Shown here one piece after another: positions 1-8,605 of a stretch of 64,000 bases of DNA. The notes under the pieces were generated by a model. That model made no database searches. It was given only the letters and a program-made list of their open reading frames with translations, and was not told the DNA's origin. The stretch is from Bacillota bacterium (lineage in GTDB: Bacteria > Bacillota > UBA4882 > UBA8346): assembly GCA_023426245.1 (NCBI GenBank), contig JAFABB010000060.1, forward strand, positions 1-64,000, in the 5' to 3' direction. The position numbers and the translations under genes are program-made. The stretch's first letter is position 1; every line of letters starts with the position of its first letter.

Positions 1-16
1 AGGACCCATCGGGTCA

Positions 17-350
17 CAAAAAGGATCATTTCCGCAACCGAATCGATCAATTTTTCTCATAAAAAGTCCTTTCGGTCGTTCAAAAGGTCGATCCGGCTCC
101 AAAAAAGTTCTTTTTCCCCCTCCGATCAGTCCTTTTCCCTCCAAAAAAATCATTTCCGTGACAAAAACGATCCTTTCTCTCGTTGAAAGAATCCTTTCCA
201 TCGCAAAAATGATCGTTTCCGTGACGGAAAGGATCGCTTGACTCATCCAAAGGATACTTTCCGCGACAAAAATGATTCTTTCTATGATTCAAAGGAGCGT
301 TCCGGTCCTCAGAACGATCCTTTCTTTCACGAAAAACAACTTTTCGGGTC
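17..350. repeat. degenerate 21-bp tandem repeat field
   Basis: About sixteen imperfect units of 20-22 bp follow one another. The typical unit reads roughly AAAAAYGATCCTTTCCGTGAC: an A-run, a GATC-like core, TTTCC, then a variable tail. Units such as those at 143-162, 163-184, 185-204 and 205-225 show the pattern best. On the minus strand it stays open as a 94-codon frame (80-364) of seven-residue repeats rich in Lys, Asp, Phe and Cys. That frame has a weak AAGGTG before its ATG, so a small protein downstream of copA is possible, but the composition looks repeat-driven. Comparable 21-bp fields occur at 22357-22488 and 51440-51607. Confidence 0.7.
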
Positions 351-394
351 CCAATTTGCGCCATTCACCTTAAAGAAAGCCTCCGCTTGCCGAT

Positions 395-2815
395 TTAAGC
401 CTTAAACCGCTTCAGACTCAATGAATTGGTCACTACCGAAACCGAGCTGAAGGCCATGGCAGCGCCGGCTATGATCGGATTCAACATTCCCAAGGCTGCG
501 AAGGGAATGCCGATGGTGTTATAAAAGAAAGCCCAGAATAAATTCTGTTTGATTTTATTCATGGTTTTCCGGGATAAACGAATTGCGGTGGCAATGGTTC
601 TTAAATCGCCTCTCATCAGCGTAATGTCGGCCGCTTCCATCGCTACGTCGGTGCCGGTTCCGATCGCCATCCCGATATCCGCCGTGGCCAGGGCCGGGGC
701 GTCATTAATGCCGTCTCCCACCATCGCTACGACATATCCTTCATTTTTTAACTTTTCAATCTGTTCCGCCTTATGCTCCGGCATGACTTCCGCCAGGACG
801 TTGGTGATGCCGACCTGGCCGGCAATAGCCTGTGCCGTCCGCTGATTATCTCCGGTCATCATATAGACGGTAATTCCGAGGTCCTGTAATTCCTTGATGG
901 CCCCGGCCGAATTTTCCTTAACGACGTCAGCCACGGCGATCAAGCCGAGCAGTTCTCCCTGGGTCGCCGCAAACATCACGGTCTTGCCGGCATTCTCCAG
1001 CTCACTGGCGGTCTTTTCACTGTCCAGCATGGGAATTCCTTTGCCGGCCATCAATTTACGGGTGCCGATAATGATTTCTTCCCCGTCAATGGTTGCAATC
1101 ACGCCTTGGCCAGGGACGGCGCCAAATTGAGCCGGATCCTCTATCTCGCCAATCTGTTGTTTCCCATAGCGGTAAATAGCGTCACCTAACGGGTGTTCCG
1201 ATTTTTTCTCAGCGATGGATGCTATTCTTAGGAATTCATTTCTTTCCATTTTTCCGGTCACAATCAGATCGGTCACTTCCGGCTGCCCTTTGGTAATGGT
1301 TCCGGTCTTATCAAGCACCACCGTATTAATCTTGTATGCTTTTTCAAGATGTTCACCGCTTTTAATCAGGATCCCGTTCTCAGCCCCTTTGCCGGTCCCC
1401 ACCATAATTGCGGTTGGGGTCGCCAGGCCCAACGCGCAAGGGCAGGCAATCACCAATACGGCCACAGCGCTTACAATGCCCATCTTCAGGTTATAATCGC
1501 CGAAAGTCCAAACCAGGAAGGTTGCCGCGGCAATTCCCAAAACAATCGGCACAAAAACGCCGGATACCTGATCGGCGATTTTTTGTATGGGAGCTTTGGA
1601 ACCCTGGGCATCCTCCACCATTTTAATAATCTGGGATAAAACCGTATCTTTACCGATTTTGGTTGCCGTGTATTTAAAGGTGCCGAATTTATTAATGGTG
1701 GCGCCAATCACCGTGTCGCCGGCCTTTTTTTCAACCGGCAGGCTTTCCCCGGTTAACATCGATTCATCCAGGGCCGAATTTCCTTCGATAATAGCGCCAT
1801 CCACCGGAACTTTTTCCCCGGGACGGACCACAATCACTTCTCCCACTTCCACTTCTTCAATGGGGATATCCATTTCTTTTCCGTCCCGGATCACCCGGGC
1901 AGTTTTAGGCCGCAGTCCCATCAGTTTCTTGATGGCTTCCGAAGTTTTCCCTTTGGCGACCGCTTCAAAATATTTCCCCAACAAAATCAAGGTAATAATC
2001 GTGGCCGAAGCCTCAAAATAGAGATCCTTCATCATAGGCGCCCCGGCGCCGGTCATCGGTTTTTGAAAAAACGCGTTATACAGACTATAAATATAGGCCG
2101 CACTGGTGCCCATGGCGATCAGCACATCCATATTAGGACTCTTAGCCCTTAAAGCATAAAAAGCGTGTTTGTAGAAACGGAATCCGATATAAAATTGGAC
2201 CGGTGTTGCCAACAAAATCTGAAAACGCCAATCATGAAGAAATGGAATGTTTACGCCCAGCAAAGCCAAAATCATCCCCAAAATCAAGGGGGCGCTCAGA
2301 ACAGCCGAAATGATCAACTCCGTTCGCAGCCGCTTGATTTCTTTCTCTCGCTGCTCCTTCTCCCGGTCACTGTTTAATTCCTGTTCCGGCTCCGCTCCAT
2401 ATCCCAGTCCGGTAATGGCATCTACAATCTGGGAAATTCTAATCTGCTGATTATCAAATTCGACGGTGGCCTTTTCGGTTGCCAGGTTGACAGCGGCTTT
2501 GGCCACACCCTCCAGGTTGTTAAGTTTTTTCTCGATCCGGGCAGAGCAGGCGGCACAAGTCATGCCGGAAATTTTGAGGGTTACTTTACCCTCCGGCGCT
2601 TTCTCCCGAATGATTCCATAACCCAGTTTTTCAACAACCGCTTCAAACACTTGATTCGATGCTTGAGTGGGGTCATATTCGACCGTGGCCTTTTCCGTGG
2701 CAAAATTGACCGTGGCCTTTTTAACTCCCTCCACCTTGGATAAACCTTTTTCAATCCGCAAGGCGCAAGCCGCACAAGACATACCGCTTATTTTCAAGGT
2801 TTCTTTTTTGTCCAT
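395..2815 (-). CDS. copA: copper-translocating P1B-type ATPase CopA
   Basis: Exports Cu(I) from the cytoplasm using ATP; inner-membrane efflux pump. From the N-terminus: two heavy-metal-associated domains with MSCAAC (about residue 12) and MTCAAC (about residue 85), transmembrane helices, the actuator motif TGES, the membrane metal site CPC (in ACPCALGLATP), the phosphorylation motif DKTGT, the P1B hallmark SEHP and the hinge GDGINDAP. All key residues are present and the length (806 aa) is normal. I chose ATG at 2815, 11 nt after an AGGGG; a GTG at 2824 lies too close to it. It lies 57 bp downstream of the HMA-SafE-cupredoxin gene on the same strand and probably shares its copper-type promoter at 4887-4920. 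Confidence 0.96.
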   Translation of the reverse strand: MDKKETLKISGMSCAACALRIEKGLSKVEGVKKATVNFATEKATVEYDPTQASNQVFEAVVEKLGYGIIREKAPEGKVTLKISGMTCAACSARIEKKLNNLEGVAKAAVNLATEKATVEFDNQQIRISQIVDAITGLGYGAEPEQELNSDREKEQREKEIKRLRTELIISAVLSAPLILGMILALLGVNIPFLHDWRFQILLATPVQFYIGFRFYKHAFYALRAKSPNMDVLIAMGTSAAYIYSLYNAFFQKPMTGAGAPMMKDLYFEASATIITLILLGKYFEAVAKGKTSEAIKKLMGLRPKTARVIRDGKEMDIPIEEVEVGEVIVVRPGEKVPVDGAIIEGNSALDESMLTGESLPVEKKAGDTVIGATINKFGTFKYTATKIGKDTVLSQIIKMVEDAQGSKAPIQKIADQVSGVFVPIVLGIAAATFLVWTFGDYNLKMGIVSAVAVLVIACPCALGLATPTAIMVGTGKGAENGILIKSGEHLEKAYKINTVVLDKTGTITKGQPEVTDLIVTGKMERNEFLRIASIAEKKSEHPLGDAIYRYGKQQIGEIEDPAQFGAVPGQGVIATIDGEEIIIGTRKLMAGKGIPMLDSEKTASELENAGKTVMFAATQGELLGLIAVADVVKENSAGAIKELQDLGITVYMMTGDNQRTAQAIAGQVGITNVLAEVMPEHKAEQIEKLKNEGYVVAMVGDGINDAPALATADIGMAIGTGTDVAMEAADITLMRGDLRTIATAIRLSRKTMNKIKQNLFWAFFYNTIGIPFAALGMLNPIIAGAAMAFSSVSVVTNSLSLKRFKA

Positions 2816-2872
2816 CGCTAACACTTCCCCTAATGAATTTATCCATTGGTTTTATTCTATAACTTCAAAACT

Positions 2873-4855
2873 TTATCTTCTTCCACAACAGCCCCCTCCT
2901 CCGGCAGGTTGGTAACTTTCAATCTCTTTTTGAATCGCCCTAATATTAATATGTTGAATATCATCCACGACTTTTACATACCCGTGAAGCATCCCCATCC
3001 AGCACTGGAAGGTAAAGTCCTGGGTCACCGTAATCTCCGGAGTCTCCGTTTGCCCTTGGCTCAAGTCAAGCTGACCGTTATATTCCGGAAAAGTTACCAC
3101 ATAATTGCAGGAATTGATTTTTTCCGGGTTAAATTTAATCTTCGTTTTGAGACCTTTTTGCAAAATTACGGCTGCCGGAGAATATCCTTGATCATTGACC
3201 GTAACGGTAACTTCCTGAATACCGCCCACCACTTTGGCGACTTGAATATCGTCCGTAGGCACCTTGCCGCCTAGGAAGCGGGTGGCCTTGGCGCTATCCG
3301 CGCAACAACCGCCCCCACCGCTTAACAGGCCATTGCTGCCATTTTCCGCTTGTTTTAAATCTTCTGCAGACACATTGGAAAGATCGGATACTACTTTAAT
3401 ATTACTGCTAATCATCCCCATCCAGCAAGTATAAGTAATGGTTCCTTCCTCTGCCGGTGTAAACTCAATGACATTGTCTCCGGGGACCAACTTTTTCTGA
3501 ATATTATATTTGGGAATGGTTACCGGATTATTGCAGCCATTCAAATCCTCTGCCTTGGCTTTGATGGTCCAGCGTACCGGTATCCCTTTTTGTACCACAA
3601 AAGGTTGGTATCTGCCGGACTCCATCGTTGTAGTAACCACTTGAACCTCTCCTTCAATTTTGGCCACATTACCGGCACTGCTTGAGGTTAGAGGATTGGG
3701 AGCCGCAATGGAGACTCCCGAGAGGCTCAAGCCTCTGTTGACCATGGTCAGCCCCAGGACAATCACCAGTACCGCGCTGACCTTTAGCATCCGGTGAGTG
3801 AATTTGTTGCTTAGAAATGAACTGATGGCTCCAAATCCAAACATTAGCGGGACGGTGCCCAAACTGAAAAGAAACATCGAAAGGGCTCCGGTGAGAAAAC
3901 TACCCGTTCCCAAAGCATAGAACTGCATGGTCTGTAAAGGCCCGCATGGCATTAAACCGTTCAGTAAACCGACAAAGAAAGGACCATGGTTGCCGGCGCT
4001 ATGATGAATCTTATTGCCTAAGAACTTGGGAATGCCAATCTTAATCCATCGAAGCCACGGAAATATACCCAGCATATTCACACCGATAATCACCATGAAT
4101 ATTCCCCCGGCAATCGCCACAAACCCTTTGGCGGAACCGGAAAACCCGATGACCGAACCCAAAGCGCCGACGACTCCGCCGATGACGGTGTACGATATTA
4201 CCCGGCCCGCATTATAGAACAAACTGGGTTTTAATTGACCCCACTTGGATCCCGCCAGAGCGTTTTCAGATTGGCTTAAGGATTGCGAAAGATTCCTTCC
4301 GCTTGACGACGATTCTATACTTTGAGACAAATTGGTGCTGCTTGGCGGCGCCTTTATACATTGCGACAAATTGATGCCGCTTGGCGGTGCTTTTATGCAT
4401 TGCGATAAATTGATACCGCCACACATCGCAATACAGTGAAGGGATGTCAATAAACCAATCACAAAAAGCATCCCATAACCGACCGACTGATCAACCTGGG
4501 GGATGAAATTAAACCCAATGGTTGACTTGATGATGAAGTATAAGGCGAAAATAATGATCCCAATCCCCAACAACTGATTGATGGATGTTTTCTGTTCATT
4601 TTTATCGCTATTGGAAGAGCCCACCTCATAACCAAGTTTGATAACGGCATCCTCAAGTCGCTGCGCCATCATCGAAGGCGGGCTTTCCGTTAACTCCGGA
4701 TCATATTCCACCGTTACCTGGGATTTAGCCAGTGAGGCCTCAACCTTTACAACTCCCTTTATCTTGCGGAGTGCATTCTCGATCTTCATTTCACAGCTGG
4801 GACAGGACATGCCCCGGACTGCAAAAACCTCACTTATCAGCTTCCGTTCCATCAT
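2873..4855 (-). CDS. HMA / SafE-type membrane / double cupredoxin fusion, copper handling
   Basis: A 660-residue mosaic. Residues 1-78 are a heavy-metal-associated domain with MSCPSC. Residues 92-390 are a multi-helix segment of the SafE/TauE (UreH-like, DsbD-related) type carrying the family signature LHCIAMCGG at about 139-147. The C-terminal part holds two cupredoxin-like domains, each with CWMGM (about residues 475 and 616), and each associated with a GGGGCC motif (about 512 and the extreme C-terminus). Directly after MCGG come four tandem 13-residue repeats (147-199, NLSQ-type), the first two identical. The start ATG follows AGGAGG by 7 nt. Position before copA and the three kinds of Cys-rich site suggest copper acquisition, relay or detoxification; the exact transport role is inference. 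Confidence 0.85.
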   Translation of the reverse strand: MMERKLISEVFAVRGMSCPSCEMKIENALRKIKGVVKVEASLAKSQVTVEYDPELTESPPSMMAQRLEDAVIKLGYEVGSSNSDKNEQKTSINQLLGIGIIIFALYFIIKSTIGFNFIPQVDQSVGYGMLFVIGLLTSLHCIAMCGGINLSQCIKAPPSGINLSQCIKAPPSSTNLSQSIESSSSGRNLSQSLSQSENALAGSKWGQLKPSLFYNAGRVISYTVIGGVVGALGSVIGFSGSAKGFVAIAGGIFMVIIGVNMLGIFPWLRWIKIGIPKFLGNKIHHSAGNHGPFFVGLLNGLMPCGPLQTMQFYALGTGSFLTGALSMFLFSLGTVPLMFGFGAISSFLSNKFTHRMLKVSAVLVIVLGLTMVNRGLSLSGVSIAAPNPLTSSSAGNVAKIEGEVQVVTTTMESGRYQPFVVQKGIPVRWTIKAKAEDLNGCNNPVTIPKYNIQKKLVPGDNVIEFTPAEEGTITYTCWMGMISSNIKVVSDLSNVSAEDLKQAENGSNGLLSGGGGCCADSAKATRFLGGKVPTDDIQVAKVVGGIQEVTVTVNDQGYSPAAVILQKGLKTKIKFNPEKINSCNYVVTFPEYNGQLDLSQGQTETPEITVTQDFTFQCWMGMLHGYVKVVDDIQHINIRAIQKEIESYQPAGGGGCCGRR

Positions 4856-4886
4856 TACTTCCTCCTAGGAATCTTGAACTGTACTT

Positions 4887-4920
4887 ATTGTACAGAAATG
4901 TTGTGAAGATACTATGAAGA
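4887..4920 (-). promoter_or_regulatory. promoter with 11-bp direct repeat upstream of copper operon
   Basis: Read on the minus strand: TCTTCATA, 3 bp, TCTTCACA, 9 bp, then a -10 box TACAAT (4887-4892). The two half-sites start 11 bp apart (plus-strand TGTGAAGA at 4902 and TATGAAGA at 4913). The same layout occurs before the DUF2318 gene (5821-5854) and the membrane gene at 21014. Direct repeats at one helical turn next to the -35 region are usual for OmpR-family response regulators; a copper-sensing regulator is inferred. Confidence 0.75.
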
Positions 4921-4930
4921 GATCAAAAAA

Positions 4931-4978
4931 AGGCTGTCCAAAAAATCAATAAGAAATACAATATATTGCTTCATTAGG
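4931..4978. repeat. half copy of a palindromic element
   Basis: AGGCTGT followed by a short A-run and the internal block AGAAATACAATATAT matches the left half of the element at 52105-52221, but the right half is missing. The rest of the spacer up to the terminator at 5170 shows no gene. Confidence 0.6.
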
Positions 4979-5169
4979 GTTAACTAAAATATCACGTCTC
5001 CCACGAAATGCCCATATCGGGGTGTTCGTCATTCAACCGGCTTTTCGGTCATCCCCCCAGCCGCAAAATGGGGCTATAGATGCAAACATACGAGGATAAG
5101 GGGCAATTAAATCTCATACACCGGAACCGCCGCTCGATAGCCCATCCCATAAATATGATATCATAAACA

Positions 5170-5198
5170 AAACCTTCCCCGTAATGAAAGGAAGGTTT
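5170..5198 (-). terminator. terminator of the DUF2318 gene
   Basis: Perfect 9-bp inverted repeat AAACCTTCC / GGAAGGTTT with an 11-nt loop, followed on the minus strand by a T-rich stretch, about 70 bp after the stop of the gene ending at 5271. Confidence 0.6.
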
Positions 5199-5270
5199 AA
5201 GTAACTAAAATGATAACATGTATCACAAATTCGATTGTTCGGTCGATGGATTGGAATCTTTATTATCTTT

Positions 5271-5777
5271 TCAATATTTCTTCCAGTTGCCAAACAAGCC
5301 TTTGGCTTTGGCGAGCAAAGTCTTGGAGATAGTGATATATTGACCGTCATCGGTCTTTAAATCCGCGGTAATCGGAACTGGGTTACAACCGTTTTTAACC
5401 TTCTCAACCTTATCGATCTGAAAACGGTTGCCACAGTTTTGGCAGACCAGTTCATTGCCTTCCTGAATGTAATAACCACGCCCCGAATCGAAACATACCT
5501 GGCAGGTGTTAAAAGCTGTCCTTACGCTCCCATCGCTAGCTTTCACTGCGACCACTTCCATTTTAACTCCATCCACGGATATGGGGTAAAATTTCGCCTT
5601 ACCGGTAACCTCTCTTTTCAGTATGCGCAAATCCCCGTTCTTGGTTGTTTCCGCCTGAGTAATGGAGCTTTTCACGATGAGGAAACCCGCCATTACGACC
5701 AACGCTAATCCTATGACCTTCAACCATTTATTTCTCTGAGTAGTTTTCATCAACTTATCATCCGCTTGAACACCCAT
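5271..5777 (-). CDS. DUF2318-type membrane-anchored Cys-rich protein
   Basis: 168 residues: an N-terminal membrane anchor (about residues 18-40), then a soluble domain with NTCQVC, CQNCG and a later GCNP. This Cys pattern fits the DUF2318/FtrD-like family, found with iron or copper transporters and thought to bind a metal or redox centre outside the membrane. I chose ATG 5777 because GGGAG stands 8 nt before it; a longer frame to 5879 would begin upstream of the promoter elements. The promoter carries the same direct repeat as the copper operon, so it probably belongs to one regulon with copA. Confidence 0.8.
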   Translation of the reverse strand: MGVQADDKLMKTTQRNKWLKVIGLALVVMAGFLIVKSSITQAETTKNGDLRILKREVTGKAKFYPISVDGVKMEVVAVKASDGSVRTAFNTCQVCFDSGRGYYIQEGNELVCQNCGNRFQIDKVEKVKNGCNPVPITADLKTDDGQYITISKTLLAKAKGLFGNWKKY

Positions 5778-5820
5778 TAACCATTCTCCCTTCAGAGTTT
5801 TAAAGGCTTTAATATCTCGG

Positions 5821-5854
5821 ATTATATCAATCAGATGTGAAGATTCTATGAAGA
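5821..5854 (-). promoter_or_regulatory. copper-type promoter of the DUF2318 gene
   Basis: Minus strand: TCTTCATA, 3 bp, TCTTCACA, 9 bp, TATAAT (5821-5826). Repeat spacing (11 bp) and distance from the second half-site to the -10 box are identical to those at 4887-4920 and 20930-20963. Confidence 0.75.
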
Positions 5855-5898
5855 TTGACAACTGTCCTGAAGGTTCCATGGATTTGAAGAAAACATGA

Positions 5899-5927
5899 AA
5901 AAACGGCGTTTCATCGAAAACGCCGTT
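5899..5927 (-). terminator. rho-independent terminator
   Basis: Perfect 10-bp stem AACGGCGTTT / AAACGCCGTT with a 6-nt loop and a run of six T on the minus strand. It ends the transcript of the small gene at 6012-6305 before the DUF2318 promoter. Confidence 0.8.
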
Positions 5928-6011
5928 CTTTGGATCGTTACCTAAATCTCATATCCCTATAATTTATAGTAAGGATTGAATGAAGCTGATTTTTTTTATA
6001 AATGTCATGGA

Positions 6012-6305
6012 TTACGAAGTCTGAATTTCATCCTCAGCGTATATTTGATGCTTAAAGGGAATGCCAAGTTCCCGGCATTCTTCCTGACCCAAAAAGAAGA
6101 CGGCATCATTTTGGATGCAGGCAATTAAGCCTTCTTTTCTAATGCTATCCAAACGGTCCTGCACTTCATCAGGAATGGCCTCCGTACTAAAAGCCCCTAT
6201 AACGGTATCGTTGGCTATTAAGTTTTGAATGAATTCCCAATCCGGAAACTGCTTATCCAGTTTAATAACCTCCCAAACGAGAAAAAAATTCGTTGTTTTA
6301 TTCAA
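6012..6305 (-). CDS. hypothetical acidic protein, 97 aa
   Basis: Soluble, acidic, no transmembrane segment or Cys motif; family not recognised. The start is a TTG about 4 nt after AGAAGG. It has its own downstream terminator (5899-5927) and appears monocistronic. No function can be proposed. Confidence 0.6.
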   Translation of the reverse strand: MNKTTNFFLVWEVIKLDKQFPDWEFIQNLIANDTVIGAFSTEAIPDEVQDRLDSIRKEGLIACIQNDAVFFLGQEECRELGIPFKHQIYAEDEIQTS

Positions 6306-6523
6306 GAATCCTTCTTTACAAACCTCAATATACGTTAAAAATATAAAAAATATAAACCATCTGTTATTGGCTTTTTATCTGTCGCTATGTCTCCCATTAT
6401 AGAAATATGATGATATTTTGTCCAAAATAATTAGCTCATGGAAGCCTCATATGGTAGAATGATTTATAAACAATTACTATCGAAGCATGAAATTCCGAAT
6501 AATTCCCGAAAGGATGAATTTTG

Positions 6524-6661
6524 GTGATTTTTATTGTAGGCATTGGCGCGATTTTAGTCTTAATCGGCAATAACACGAAGACAAGGTACAGCAAGGCAAT
6601 TCTTATTTCAGGTTTAATTATAACCCCGATTGGCATTGCCTTGATGTTTATTTTCCGTTAA
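6524..6661 (+). CDS. small membrane protein, 45 aa, two helices
   Basis: GTG start 9 nt after AGGA. The product has two hydrophobic segments (about 1-14 and 23-44) separated by a short basic/polar turn (NNTKTRYSK), the pattern of a two-helix membrane microprotein. Transcribed opposite to its neighbours. No family recognised; coding status rests on the ribosome binding site and the clean two-helix pattern. Confidence 0.5.
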   Translation: MIFIVGIGAILVLIGNNTKTRYSKAILISGLIITPIGIALMFIFR

Positions 6662-6723
6662 CGTCTTTATGTTGTTATAACCACTTTTTTGTTTTATAAA
6701 ACGCGACCGGAATATCAATTCAT

Positions 6724-8016
6724 TCACGACCTGCATATCTTGGCAATCCGTTTTGCTAAGGCCATGGTTGTTAAAATCGGAGGCATTCCGAAAGGTCCGG
6801 GCAGAAGAGTGGTATCGGCAATATAGAGGTTGGACGGTAATGCCGAGTGATGAAAGCTTTCCTTTTCCGCTGCAGTCAAGGGGAACATCCCGCCCGGATG
6901 GCCGGAATTCAAGGTTCCCAGAAAAATACGTTCCTGAGGTACGCCTAACTGCCTAAAAATTTCGGTGCAAAGCGCCACTCCTTCCGTCAGTCTTTCTTTA
7001 TCCACGACATTCAGTTCTTTCATGACCCGTTTGCCGGAGGAGCTTCCGGCAACAGAATCCGCCAGTTTAATCATGATCCCCAGGATATTTCGCCCCGGTT
7101 TGCGCCACTTTTTATTAAAGAAAAAACTTAAATGATCAAAATACGGAGCGATAAAATAATTTTCCTGAAAAGCGGCAAAAGGCATCGAGAATTCTAAATT
7201 TTGAAGGGCATTTTCCCATTCAGCCGCCACACAGAGCACCGGATCAACAAAAAGTCCGGATTTACATGCAACTCCTGAGTTTTGTAAAATCAGAGGAGTT
7301 CCAAGGCCCCCGGCGGACAGCACTACAAGATCCGCAGGGTAAAAAGATTTCTGCCGCACATGGGCGATACCTTTGCTGGCTATCACCCCTGTAACCCTAT
7401 CTCTTTCAATGACGACCCGGTCTACCCGGCAGTTTGTTACCAGGCTGGCACCCTCATTCAAGGCTGAATGCAGGAATTGCCGGGCATCCCACTTGGCGTT
7501 ATATTTGCACCCCAAAACACATAAACCACAGTTGACGCATTTCCCGGGATCAATAAATTTGGGGAGAGCCTCGGGATGCAATCCCATCCGCTCACAGATG
7601 GAATAAAGTTCCCGGGTGAGTGGACGCCAATTTTGCCGGTGAGACGGATAAATCGGAACTTCCTCGGCCAGTTCTTTAAACTCCGCTCCCAGATCAATCC
7701 CGAGCCGCTTTAAATTATTATCGGCCCTGACGGCATTTCCGGCCGAAAGAGTCGTAGTCCCCCCAGTGCCCTTTCCGGATACAATCAGCAGACCCGAGGA
7801 TGACCGGGCGACGACCATTTTGGGGAATGCCAATTGAATGAGTCGTTCATCGAAAAAAATTCCGGTTCTCCGGACTGGGCTGAGCAGACCCATTGGATAG
7901 GAAAAAGCTTGAAATTGGGAACCTTGCTCCAGAACGGTCACCTCAAAAACGCCCTGAAGTTCCTTGGCCATGACTGCCCCACCAGCTCCGCTACCAACAA
8001 TGATTGCACGTTTCAT
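6724..8016 (-). CDS. GMC-family FAD oxidoreductase with ferredoxin-like Cys motif
   Basis: 430 residues. The N-terminal FAD-binding motif GSGAGG is at about residue 8, with a flavin-domain segment GTGGTTTLSAGN near residue 95 and a C-terminal GMC-like segment (GTLNSGHPGGM, IADTTLLPGPFGMPP). Between them, near residue 160, lies CVNCGLCVLGC, a Cys spacing like that of a 4Fe-4S ferredoxin, unusual for classical GMC alcohol oxidases but seen in some anaerobe relatives. ATG at 8016 follows GGGGAGGAG by 7 nt. It is the last gene of a four-gene unit with a fatty-acyl reductase/ligase, so oxidation or reduction of a lipid-like alcohol or aldehyde is likely; the substrate is unknown. Confidence 0.85.
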   Translation of the reverse strand: MKRAIIVGSGAGGAVMAKELQGVFEVTVLEQGSQFQAFSYPMGLLSPVRRTGIFFDERLIQLAFPKMVVARSSSGLLIVSGKGTGGTTTLSAGNAVRADNNLKRLGIDLGAEFKELAEEVPIYPSHRQNWRPLTRELYSICERMGLHPEALPKFIDPGKCVNCGLCVLGCKYNAKWDARQFLHSALNEGASLVTNCRVDRVVIERDRVTGVIASKGIAHVRQKSFYPADLVVLSAGGLGTPLILQNSGVACKSGLFVDPVLCVAAEWENALQNLEFSMPFAAFQENYFIAPYFDHLSFFFNKKWRKPGRNILGIMIKLADSVAGSSSGKRVMKELNVVDKERLTEGVALCTEIFRQLGVPQERIFLGTLNSGHPGGMFPLTAAEKESFHHSALPSNLYIADTTLLPGPFGMPPILTTMALAKRIAKICRS

Positions 8017-8020
8017 CGTC

Positions 8021-8593
8021 TTACTCCTCCCCGTGTTCATTTCCCAAATTTCCCCGCCAATAAGCCCGGCAAAAATCAAACCCATCCGTAATCCTCTCAC
8101 CAAATTCCAACCGTTCCCCTCCAGACAGTCCCGCGGCTAATCCTTGGTCCAAGGCCCCCATCACTTGACAAACTTCACTGGAATAATAACGGCTGAAAAA
8201 ACATTGGGAAATAATAATCTCATCCGTCTGCGGGTCTTTCCGTATTTTGATTTTTAATATCCGATATAAAAAGCGCATCAATCTTATTACATCCCCGTGG
8301 CCGGACAAACCGAACCTGTTCCGCAATATTTGCCCATCTTGGAACGCGTTCCGATAAAGCCGGAATTTCAAATCAGAGCAATCCAGGTTCCGTGAAAGCC
8401 GTTCCCGAATCGCATTTTCAGTAAAATAAGCATAATGGTTCAACAGTTCATCAGCAGACAACCCTTTCAATTTAGGAACGGGGCATTGGAAAGAAACGGC
8501 GCTGACAGTTATTAACCGGCTCAAAATTTCCCGTTTAATAAATTCAGGAGTATATCGCTCCAGGGGAATAAGTATCCATTTCCAAAACAGCAT
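8021..8593 (-). CDS. conserved hypothetical protein in acyl-reductase cluster
   Basis: 190 residues, no transmembrane segment. The C-terminal third has regularly spaced Cys, Gly and Asp (SQCFFSRYYSSEVC, GLSGG, ITDGFDFC). This recalls the C-terminal part of L-2-amino-thiazoline-4-carboxylate hydrolase-like proteins, but the match is too weak to name a function. ATG is 8 nt after AAGGA. It sits 12 bp after the reductase/ligase gene and 4 bp before the GMC oxidoreductase start, so it is surely co-transcribed. Confidence 0.7.
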   Translation of the reverse strand: MLFWKWILIPLERYTPEFIKREILSRLITVSAVSFQCPVPKLKGLSADELLNHYAYFTENAIRERLSRNLDCSDLKFRLYRNAFQDGQILRNRFGLSGHGDVIRLMRFLYRILKIKIRKDPQTDEIIISQCFFSRYYSSEVCQVMGALDQGLAAGLSGGERLEFGERITDGFDFCRAYWRGNLGNEHGEE

Positions 8594-8605
8594 TTTTACC
8601 GTCCT

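Noticed and set aside
17..350. CRISPR array
   Set aside because: Units are directly adjacent, degenerate and lack spacers of constant length; no cas gene is in the window.
1587..2021. 144-codon plus-strand frame over copA
   Set aside because: Lies within the ATPase coding sequence and has no ribosome binding site or recognisable domain.
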